Shown here piece by piece: positions 1 to 9,723 of a DNA stretch of 64,000 nt. The stretch is from Castor canadensis (Eukaryota; Chordata; Mammalia; Rodentia; Castoridae): NCBI RefSeq assembly GCF_047511655.1, contig NC_133402.1:58780951-58844950 (forward strand), given 5' to 3'. Position 1 is the first letter of the stretch. Each line of letters opens with the position of its first letter. The translations under genes and the position numbers were made by a program. Under the pieces are notes generated by a model. That model was not told the origin of the DNA, ran no database searches, and saw only the letters and a list, made by a program, of their open reading frames with translations.

Positions 1-49
1 ATAAAATAGGCCCTGGTTTATTCATAATTCCAAGAAAGTGTGCTTTCCT

Positions 50-205
50 AGATAGGGGAGTGACTCAAGCGTCAGGGCACTGCCTAGCAAGCAGGAGACC
101 CTGAGTTCAAACCCCACTACTGCCAAAAAAAAAAAAAAAAGAAAGAAAGAAAAGAAAGGGAGGGAAAGAGAGGAAGAAAGGAAAGGAAGGAAGGAAGGAA
201 GGGGC
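50..205 (+). repeat. ID-like tRNA-derived SINE with A-rich/GGAA tail
   Basis: The body reads GTGACTCAAGCG...CTGCCTAGCAAGCAGGAGACCCTGAGTTCAAACCCC, where box A- and box B-like tRNA promoter sequence is recognisable. A run of A follows, grading into GAAA and GGAA repeats up to about 202. Confidence 0.85.
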
Positions 206-242
206 TTTCTTGAGCACACTAAAGACAGGTTTTAAGTGGGGT

Positions 243-770
243 TTTAAGTTAGCGTTGTCTAAAAGAACAAAATCTATAGAATGTATCTGTAATTATAAGA
301 GGGGATTTATTAAACTGGCTTACACAATCAGAGGCTAGATAGTCCAGCAATGGCAGTCTGCAGGCTGGAGAGCAGGGAAAACAGCAGCTACTCAGTCCAA
401 GAAGCTAGCAGCCTCAGAACAAGCGGGCCCAATGCCGAAGCTCTAGTCTGAGCCTGAAGAGCTGGAACCACCTAGAGAGTCCACAGTCAAAGACTGAAGA
501 ATCTGGAGCCTGAAGTCCACCGTGGCGGTAGCAAAAAACAGCAAGCTTACTAAAGAAAACGGAGCTTGCCTGCAGCAAGCTTCCCCGTTCTTCCAGTTTT
601 TGCCCCATCTCTGTGCTTAGCCTATTGGATGGTGCCTCCCACGGTCAGGATGGGTCTTCACCACTCGGTTGGTTGCTCCACGTGTCAATCATCCCGGGAA
701 ACGCCCTCCCAGCTACTGGGTTAAGTGTCCTTTACCAATTTCCTAGGCATCTCTCCATCCAATCAAATTG
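243..770 (+). mobile_element. Degenerate LTR-like element (ERVL/MaLR type)
   Basis: The block resembles old mammalian LTRs that start with a 'TTTATTAAACTGGCTTACACAATC' type segment followed by 'CAGGCTGGAGAGCAGG' and a GC-richer second half. No internal retroviral coding region is visible. Family assignment is tentative and the borders are approximate. Confidence 0.4.
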
Positions 771-899
771 ACCACCAAGATGAACCATCCCTGGAGAGAG
801 CTTCTCTAGTTTTTAAACTCATTAATTATTCAAAACTTCACATCTTTCTTACATTAACTCACCCCTGTCACAACAGGACAGCTGAGAGTGCTGCTCTAA

Positions 900-2500
900 A
901 GATTGAGCCTTAGGTGGCAGTTCTTCCCTGACATTAGCCTCTAACGGCATGAACACTCTTCCCAGTAGTCACAAATTTCTCTGGCCTCCCAAGAAGAGTC
1001 TGGAACTTCCCCTCTTCCATGGTACTCAATTCCAGCAGCCACTGCAAATTTTATTGCTTGTTAACTTTCATTACAATGTAATGGAATTCCAAAGGCTGGA
1101 AACCAAAAGTCCTATCTGGGTTGAGTTTAAAGTTTCCTGGTAAAAGAGGAAGCAGGAATCTTTTGGTTCAGTGGCACTTTTTAAAAGAAGTTTAATTGAA
1201 GTCTGAAATGTTGCATAAATGGAAGATATAAGTTTTAATTGAAAAATAATTATAACCACTTAATCATTTTTAAATGAGGGCTGTAATTGCAGTCAGCGCA
1301 CAATAGCCACATACAGACACTGAGATTTCTGCAATAAAGCAGGGATGGTGCAGCTTGATTTGCTAACAGCACTTCTACTTCTCCTCCCTTTTGTCTCAAA
1401 GATTAATTCAGGCAAGGGCTATTAGTGCTGTTAATTGGTTCTGCAATTTAGACCTTGTGCTTGTGAATGAATGACTGATGCAGTCGCTCAGCCAATAAAT
1501 GGGCCACTTCGTCAAGGCTCCCCATTGTCCAGCAGGGCATCTTCCCCACTGCTCAGCCTCCCTCCCATCAGCCCTTGAGGACAAAAGCCCCAGCACCTCT
1601 TCTAGGTCACAGCTTCAGAACGACCTGTGATAGGTCAACAAGACGCTGTTGAAATGAGACTGACTTATTCAACCGAATGGATTTTCAACTAGCGTATTTT
1701 CCTCCTCACCAGAAGGAAGTTGGTTGGTTTTGTTTTGTCTTTTTTTTTTTTAATGTTCCTCTCACTCTGTGAAGGAATAAAAGGTCCAGTTGTCAGGAAG
1801 CTTGGCAAAAGGTAGCACCAACTGTAACATTAGCTTGAAGATAAATGTACACCGGGGCTTGGGGAGAAAACCTTCTTTAATTGCTGCAGTGCCTTCTTGG
1901 CGAGGGCACATCCCTCCCCCTCCCCCAGGAGGCTTTGGGGACTTATCAGGCTCGATGGGGGACCATGCAGATTGTACCCTCCTCTCTGAGGACTTTGGAG
2001 ATAATTGCATGCTGAAACACCACCAAAGAGGTATGCTGATTGAAGACCACGCTCACCAGTAGTTGTCTGCAAGCCACCCTGGATTTCACTATTCAGAAAA
2101 ATTGCCATTGCTCCCTGAGATTCCCTCCCCCACAGCTGCAGGACCCTCCCTCCCTACTACAGACATTCAGGTCAATGCTTCGCTCAACTCTGATACTTGG
2201 AATCAATAAACCAATGGCCCACCTGCCATGTTAGCTCCATGGAGCAGCCTCAAGTCAGGAAGAACCAAGAGAGATAGGGTGATGATGTCCCCCAAACGAA
2301 GAGAGGGAAGTGAGATGAAAACAGCTTCTGGGCCTACCTGACATTGAACATGGACATCCCTTAATACTGTAGACTGTGTATTGGGGTTTCGCACTCATAC
2401 CCCTAGCTCCTCCAGGTAGGGCGAATCCATGTTCAGTCTTGTTCCCATTATAAAATGATTCTGGTTTCAAAATAAGAGTTTACAATCTCTTCCTTTTCAG
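900..2500. other. Intergenic, mostly unique sequence; part may be a conserved non-coding element
   Basis: I recognise no gene or clear repeat here. The part at about 1230-1640 has AT-rich homeodomain-like cores (GCTGTTAATTGG, GATTAATTC) with a few CpGs, which is the look of a developmental non-coding element. Short open frames on both strands at 1762-2108 overlap each other and have no recognisable similarity. Confidence 0.35.
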
Positions 2501-3240
2501 AAAATGTGGTGTTCATATAAAATGGAATTTTATTCAGCCACAAAGAAGAATGAAATTTTGTCATTTGTAGGTAAATGGATGGAACTGGAGAACATCATCT
2601 TAAGTGAAGTTAGCCAGGTTCAGAAGTTCAAAAGTCACATTTTCTCTCATATGTGGAATATAGGCATAATACAAATTCAGCAATATTATGAAAAAACAGG
2701 TCACACTAAGGGAAGGTCACATAGAGAGAGAGGGTAAAAGAAGGAAGTTAAGAAGGTGAATATGGTTGATATACTTTCTATACTAGAATGAGTATAGAAT
2801 TTTTAAACCTGTTGAGATCACCATAAGAAGGGGACTAAGGTAGAAAGAAGAAAAGTAAGAGGAGATGAACCAATTCAGGTTATGATACATATATACATGG
2901 AAATGTCACAAGAAATCTCCTTGTGTAGCTATCTTAAACAAACAAAAATGTGGTTTTTTTTTCATTTACAAAATCAAAGGAGAGCAGAACAGGTCCTGCC
3001 TGGTGGGTTGGTACCAGTGGGAGAGGAAAGGAGGTGGGGAAAAGGTGTGGGAGTATGAATATGGTGCAAATACTGTGTACACATGCTTGCAAATGGAAAA
3101 ATGAGACCTGTTGATACTATTCCAAGAATGGGGGAAGGAAGGATAAAGGAGAATGATGGAGGGGGTGAATTCAAGTATGATTTGTAAATGCCACAATGTA
3201 CCTCACCCAGCACAACAATAAAGTAAATAAATAAATAAAA
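2500..3240 (+). mobile_element. LINE-1 3' end (old L1M-like), + orientation
   Basis: The first part encodes a decayed L1 segment (MEFYSATKKNEILSFVGKWMELENIILSEVSQ), the classic 3' portion of mammalian L1. It is followed by a purine-rich 3' UTR and ends in CACAACAATAAAGTAAATAAATAAATAAAA. The same 3' UTR occurs reversed at about 28085-28575 and as a short stub at 21354-21447. Confidence 0.8.
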
Positions 3241-4018
3241 TACCTTCTTCTATCCATAGAAGAAAAATTGGACCATACAGGAAAAAGACCCAGTACTCAG
3301 AAGTTCTTGAGTACATGTCTCTTGCCAAGAACTCACATGCATAAGAAAGTAACTCTGTCTTTAGTAAGTAAGGGCAAGTCTGCTTTGAGATCCATTCCAC
3401 AGAGACAGAAAATGCGCCTTCTTCCTGTTTTCCTGATGGCTGAATCCAAGCTCAGAAGTTTAATGGGACCAAAGCATCAGGGATACATTGGAGAGAATTT
3501 CAAGAAATAATCATATCCAATCAAAATCTGCTTTTTATTACCATGATATGGCCTTTCCACGTATTGCCAATTATAAATACTCCTCCCCAAAGTATCTTTT
3601 GTGGGTTTAATGCCTAAATAATTGCAATAAATATCAATTACTTTTGAGTATTGATAATACATAAGCTTCAAATTAGCAGATTTTCATTGCTTCTGTTTTA
3701 ATAAATGTTTTCTATTTACAAGTCAGTTCAGAAAATTCCCAGATGGTCAGCTGGCCCCAAAACCTTTGAACATCGCTGCACACACCATTTCAAGAGTAAG
3801 TCGTGAAGGGTTGGAAATCATTCCTTTTTGCTTCAGGCACCAGGATTCCACCGTTCCCATGCTGCACCAGATTTGCCACCAGCACAGACAGCATGGTTAT
3901 TTACAAAGAATGTGGGTTACTTCAATTCTGTCATTCTGGGAGACCATTCAGAGATTTTCTTCCACTTAAAATTTTGAACAAAGTATAAACTTCAGTGTAA
4001 TATGTTTTTTTTAAAATC

Positions 4019-4142
4019 CAGCTGGGCATGGTAGTACACTCCTGTAATCCTATGCTCTTGGGAGATGGAAGCAGGAAGATAGGCATTTGAGGCCACCCTG
4101 GGCTACACAGCAACACTTTATCTCAAAAAACAAACAAAAACA
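4019..4142 (+). repeat. B1-like 7SL-derived SINE
   Basis: It begins GCTGGGCATGGTAGTACACTCC, continues with TGTAATCC and a GGCCACCCTGGGCTACA segment, and ends in CTCAAAAAACAAACAAAAAC. The layout is that of a rodent B1 monomer. Confidence 0.85.
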
Positions 4143-4321
4143 ATTCTGCTATAAATCAACAGTATTAATTCATTACTTTCCTCTTTTTCTGTATTATAAC
4201 ATTATTTGTTTATTTTGTTTACTGGCATGATTATGTACAGAAGTTAAAAAGAAAAATTTCACTTTCTACATTTCTTCTTTGGCCATGATAATTACTTGTG
4301 TCATTTCACAATGATTACTAA

Positions 4322-4555
4322 AGAAAATTTGATGATATAGAGGGTGACATCAAGATTAACAAATGCTCCTCCGGTGTCAAGCCTACCGGATGCACCACTG
4401 TGAGAGTGGACGCATGGCTTACTGGAGTGGCCGACTTTGGTTTCTCTCACCTGTGGACCTATTGCCATCAAAGAATGATCAGGAAAGTGATGAACCGACT
4501 TGGATGGCCATCACAGCCAGGGAACACTGACCACCCCAACACTGGGCCTGTGTAG
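4322..4555 (+). other. Unexplained CpG-rich block with a 77-codon open frame
   Basis: Between a TAA at 4319-4321 and a TAG at 4553-4555 the + strand stays open for 77 codons with no early ATG. The translated middle reads ADFGFSHLWTYCHQRMIRKV. The block has about six CpGs, more than the AT-rich flanks. I do not recognise the product. It could be a decayed retrocopy fragment or a non-coding element. Confidence 0.25.
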
Positions 4556-5340
4556 GCCCAGGGAAGGGGAGGTACCTGGTGCTTCCGTCTGTGTATCACT
4601 GTATATTTTGCAAAACATAGCCAAGGGGAGTCAAAACCCTGAGTTTTCCTCCCATGGTTACTCTGGGCCTTAAACAGAACTGAACCATGAGGAGAGAGTA
4701 GGAAATAGCTGCCAAGGGCAAATGGTGGCCCTAGTGAAAGAACACACCTCAGTGTAGAAAGCGCAGCTGCTGAGACACAGAGAGCATCCCCAGAAACCTG
4801 GTCTTTGCAAATGGGCCAGAAGTGGCCACTTTAATCACCATCCTAGCTGCAGACTTCTTATTCATTGTAAGTATTTAAATATGTGCATGTTATTTATATA
4901 TTATATATTAACTGTATAGTGAAAGAGTGAGTTTGGTCTCACTCACAAACTCCTTTGCAGTCCTTATAAACATCTCTGCAGATTGCCTCAGATAGATCTG
5001 GGCTGCCTGGCTTTTAGAATCAAGGAGTGGATGTCTACATAGAAGCCAGAAGCACATCATCAAGCTCATTCCTATCTGAATGAGCTTTTTGCTGCTCTCA
5101 CACCTGACTTACAGCAAAGATAAAGATCTGAAAAGTAATATAAGATGGCAATTGCAGACACTTATTTTATATATAATTTGGGGGAAAGACCTTTGACATC
5201 AAATTTACTAAAAGATGATATTAAAGCACAATCTTGCAATGGAGTTCTTAATCTGATTAAAACATGAATGAGTAAATCAAAAGACAAGAAATAAACATGG
5301 CTACAAATTCAGGAAAAAATGGATAATAGTCAAAGGAGGA

Positions 5341-5651
5341 CTGGGGATGGTGGTGCACAAATATAATCCCAGCTACTTGGGAAGCAGAGAATGGGAGGAT
5401 TATGGTTGCTTTAAGGACACCCCAAGCAAAAAGTTAATGAAACACAGCTCAACAAGCAAGACAGGTGTGGTGGTGCACATCTGAACTGCACAGGAGACAG
5501 AGGCGGAGGATCACAGTCTGAGGCTGGCCAGAGCAAAAGCATTACCCTATCTGAAAAATAAACAAAAACAAAAAGTGGGGGAAGTGTGGATTGAGAAATA
5601 GAGTGCTTGCCTAGCAAGGGCAAACCCCAGTGCCACCAAAAAAAAAAAATG
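5341..5651 (+). repeat. Composite SINE (B1-like + B1-like + ID-like)
   Basis: Two B1-like units (GGGGATGGTGGTGCACA... and ACAGGTGTGGTGGTGCACAT...) are followed by an ID-like unit (TGCTTGCCTAGCAAGGGCAAACCCCAGTGCCACC) and an A-tail. The same three-part order recurs at 6591, 24589, 43427 and 57451. Confidence 0.8.
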
Positions 5652-6590
5652 TTTTCTAATAAAAAATTTTAAAAAAAAACAAGAGTTGTAGAATACCAGG
5701 TGTGACCAGCATATGAACAGACTACTGACATAATAAAAATACAGTTTTATTTTGGGTCTTTTGTTGTCATTTTAAAATTCAGTCTGTGCATTTTAATTTC
5801 TCCTCCAACAAGGTGAAAACTGGCAAGCCCATGATTTTCCAGCTCACTCACAATTACACCCTGCAGTCACTTCGAGCTGTAATTACCATCTCGATTCTAA
5901 AGTCGGAATGGTTGGTTCATGATATTCATGGAAATTCCAACCTTGATTCGGTATCATTTATACATAGGATCTATTAGGATAGTAACTCTTTTCCTGTTTG
6001 CCCGCCTTGGCATTTTCCTCTTAGCTGTGTTTCTGGTGTGCTTCACATTAGGCTGGAAGCTTGCAGTGAAAGGGAGGATGGAGATGTCTTCTTCCTTCTT
6101 CTTCACACAAAACTTCTGCTCCTCCCTTTCCTGTCCCTCTCCTCCTGCCAGGTTCCCCTTTCCCCTGCTTGAAGGCCCTCCAGCTAAGTTGGGCTCCTTG
6201 GGGGTGAGCAGGGCAGGATGAGTCATGATTTCCACCATGATGATGAAGAACAGTTTGCTTGATCAAAGAAACTGAATCAGAAGCCAGGAGTGGAGTAAAA
6301 GGACACCAAGGATAAAACCTAATCTGAAGTCCAAGGGAAAAAGGTGGGGCCTCTGTTTAGTTGCCCAGCTCTGATGGAGGAGGCAGCCAGGAAGAGAGGA
6401 TTTGCCAAGTGCCAAGAAACAGCTGGGCAGTGGATGGGAGGTGAGAAAGAATGGACTGTGTAAGAAACAGTGGGCACTGCAGGGAACTAGGAAAGCAGAG
6501 AGGGCAAGAGGAAGGAGGGCTGTGACTATCCAGACCTTACTTTGCCAGGCAGAGCAGGATGTCTTGTTAGTCTCCTTTAACAAGTAGCAA

Positions 6591-6880
6591 GGACCAGGCA
6601 CTGTGGCTAACACCTGTAATCTCAGCTACTCTGGAAGCAGCGAATAGGGGGATGGTGGTTAGAGGTCAGACCAGGCAAAAAGTTAACAAGAAAAAGCTGG
6701 CATGGTATTGCACATCTGTCATCCCAGCTATGCAGGAGAAGTAAGTAGGAGGATCACAGTCCAGGCAAGGCAGGACAAAAATAATAATAATAGTAAGACC
6801 TTACCTGAAAATTAACTAAAGCAAAAAGGGCTAAGGTGTGGCAATCTCGAGGTCCTGAGTTTGAACCCCAGTACAACCGG
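6591..6880 (+). repeat. Composite SINE (B1-like + B1-like + ID-like)
   Basis: The order is a degenerate B1-like unit, a second unit starting GCTGGCATGGTATTGCACATC, and an ID-like end with GGTCCTGAGTTTGAACCCCAG. Its tail runs directly into the GGAA tract. Confidence 0.8.
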
Positions 6881-7100
6881 AAGGAAGGGAGGGAGAAAGG
6901 AAGGAAGAGAGGGAGGGAGGAAAGGAGGGAGGGAGGGTGGAAGGGAGGGAGGGAGGAAGGGAGGGAGGGAGGAAGGAAGGAAGGAAGGAAGGAAGGAAGG
7001 AAGGAAGGAAGGAAGGAAGGAAGGAAGGAAGGAAGGAAGGAAGGAAGGAAGGAAGGAAGGAAGGGAAAAGGAGAGAAGGGAAGAGAAAGGAAAAGAAAAA
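6878..7100 (+). repeat. GGAA/GGGA microsatellite
   Basis: A purine-only tract begins in the SINE tail with mixed GGGA and GGAA units, then about 23 uninterrupted GGAA units at roughly 6971-7063, then degenerates. Long open frames of Lys/Gly/Arg or Pro/Ser/Leu here are repeat artefacts. GGAA arrays can bind ETS-family factors. Confidence 0.95.
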
Positions 7101-8017
7101 ACCACAAGCGGCATAACTGACACTCAAGACATTGAGCCCAGTGCCCTGATCCCAATTTCCTTGTCACATCTATTCATCTTTGGTTCCCAAACAATAACCC
7201 ACCCACAAGGCTGCTGTCATCAGGCTGGCTGCTCAGACTCATCTGCAGAACTTCTTTAAAGTTCATAATCTACAATCCCTGGTCTCCTCCCAGTCCTGCT
7301 GAATTGGAGTTTCTGAGAGAGGACAGGAAGCAGGATTTATTCATGAACTCCTTAGGCTTTGGGGGTGGGATATGAACTTATTTGCGGAGCTCCTACAGGC
7401 ACTTCTCTGAGTATTTCATCACCCATTGCCCTTCCTAGGCATGGCTGAAATGGGAGTCACCTCCGCCTAGTGAGGAAGCTGAGGACACGTGGGACGTGCT
7501 GAAGGGGCTCTTAGCTGGGTTCAGATTCCATCAGCAGCACTCCTGGCCCCTAATCTTCCTACCTTCCCACTCAGCTACAGTGGGAAAGACCTTATGAAGG
7601 TGGGGACGGGGGAAGGGGAAGGGATCAAGGAACTGCAGATAAAAGGGACAAAAGGCTTGGCAGAGAGGTCCGCAGGAGTGGTCCAGGAGCTGCTGGGAAA
7701 GCGAGTGTGAGGGAAACCCAGGAACAGGTCCAGGTGTGTGCAGGTGGCCCGTCTAGCTCCTCGAGATACCGCCTTTATTCTGGGGCAGTGGCTCCCTCTT
7801 GTGACCACTGTGTCTCATCACTGGATGCTCTGCCCCCACACAGCCCTGACAAAGGAAACTGTATACTGGAATCACCTGGGGGAGCCCCAGGCCCTTGATG
7901 TGCAGGTCTGCACCTGTGCTACGCAACGCGGTAGCCAAGTGCCACATTGAGAGTGGGTGGTTCGAAATGAGATGATGAAGGAGGAGCAAAACACACACTG
8001 GGTTCAAAATTTTAGTA

Positions 8018-8105
8018 CAGCTGAAAGTGTGGCACGAGCAGTAGAATGCCTGCCTAACAAACTCGAAGCCCCAAGTTCAAACCCCAGTGCCTCTGTTTAA
8101 AAAAA
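8018..8105 (+). repeat. ID-like tRNA-derived SINE
   Basis: The ID signature GCAGTAGAATGCCTGCCTAACAAACTCGAAGCCCCAAGTTCAAACCCCAGTGCC is present, with an A-tail. Confidence 0.8.
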
Positions 8106-8427
8106 GATGACATAAAACTTGTACAGAAAAAGATAATGTAAAATGTCTCTAATAATTTTTATATTACTTATGTGTTCAACGGTATTTTGAATACATTGAC
8201 TTAATAAAGTACATTCTTTCAATTAATTCACCTGTTCCTTTCTACTTTTTAAAATACAGCTATGGCTTGGGCATATGTAAGATTGCCAAGTTTAGCAAAC
8301 AAAAATACTGGATGCCCAATCAAATGTGAATTTCCAATAAAGACAATTTTAAATCTGTTTAGTAAATGTAATATATATGTGTCCCATACTATATTTGGGA
8401 TGTGCTTAAATTAAAACTAAAATTCAT

Positions 8428-8734
8428 AACCTAGAAGGTAACACACACGCACAGGAAATCAATGTGAGTCAACTCCCTGTATAGCTATCCTTATCTCAAC
8501 CAGCAAAAACCCTTGTTCCTTCCTATTATTGCTTATACTCTCTCTACAACAAAATTAGAAATAAGGGCAAAATAGTTTCTGCTGGGTATTGAGGGGGGAA
8601 GAGGGAGGGGGGTGGAGTGGGTGGTAAGGGAGGGGGTGGGGGCAGGGGGGAGAAATGACCCAAGCCTTGTATGCACATATGAATAATAAAAGAAAAAAAA
8701 TGTTGCTGGGAAGATAAAAAAAAATAAAATAAAA
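8428..8734 (+). mobile_element. 5'-truncated L1 3' end with target-site duplication and double A-tail
   Basis: The insertion contains the G-rich polypurine 3' UTR typical of L1 and ends ATGAATAATAAAAGAAAAAAAA. A 15-base unrelated segment (TGTTGCTGGGAAGAT) and a second A-rich tail follow. Perfect 16-bp copies of TAAAACTAAAATTCAT flank it at 8412-8427 and 8735-8750. Confidence 0.85.
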
Positions 8735-9723
8735 TAAAACTAAAATTCATTGTTTACCTGACATTCAAAGTTAGTTAGGTGTCATTCCTCTTTCAGGTCG
8801 CACAGCTGCCTATCAGACAGCACCAGTGGGGCTCTGGGCACTGGGGTGTGGTCTAAGGACTAGCAGTGCACATCTAGGTGACACATCAGCCCCAGTCCAT
8901 AGTTTTCAGTAGGGTTCATCTTGGTGCTGCTTGGTGCTGTGTGTTCCATGGGTTTGGCCAAATATGTAATGTCATGAATCCCCCATTGTAGTACGACACA
9001 AAGCATTTTCACTATGCTCTGCCTGTTCACCCCTTTTTGGGGATATTTTTCAAATGTTTATTCTCTCATTTTTTCTTTCATTTTGTATTACTTTTGTGGT
9101 AAGAAAAGCATAAATTTTGTCACTTAAAGAAACCCTTTGTGTAGTAAAACACAGATTGGAGCCTTACTTTCTCTCATGACTTAGAAACACTTTGTATAAA
9201 TTTTCATCTCCCCTGAATAGAAGCACCTAAAGGTGACCATGCAGTTCATGTGTTGAATATGGGAGGTGGCCAGAAACCAAGCAGGCCTACAGCTATTCAA
9301 ACAGAAACCAGCTCTCCCCACCTTGTTTACCCTCTGGCCTCTCTATCCTCCTGATTCCTGAGAGCAGGAAACCCAGTCCTGCTGCTTCCTGATACTCAAT
9401 GTTGGCTCAGATAAGGCGGGTGCTGGTGGATAAATGAACAGTTCATGGCCACCTCCCACATGGGGGTCCTCCTCTCGTCTCCTGGTCATTTTGAAGTTAG
9501 TTTACTACATTCATTTCAACTAATCAAAAGTCAGCGGGGAAACCTTTTTTCAGCTCAGGTACACAAACGCTACAGTTTGGAAAATGCAATCGCTACACAG
9601 GACCTTTTCCAGGAATGTTTTGAAGCATCATTTTCCTCCCTTTTACCAGCTCAGCACACAGAATCTTCCCAGGAGAACTACCAGTGTATGTCCTTTAGTT
9701 TACCTCCATTCTTCCAACTCTAA

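Noticed and set aside
50-205. tRNA-like sequences at this and other ID sites
   Set aside because: They carry box A/B-like motifs but belong to tRNA-derived SINEs with A-tails; none shows a full cloverleaf of a functional tRNA gene.
6971-7063. CRISPR-like array from regular repetition
   Set aside because: It is a simple tetranucleotide repeat without spacers, in a mammalian genome.
6754-7259. Several long open frames rich in Lys/Gly/Arg or Pro/Ser/Leu
   Set aside because: They are translations of the GGAA microsatellite and SINE tail in different frames.
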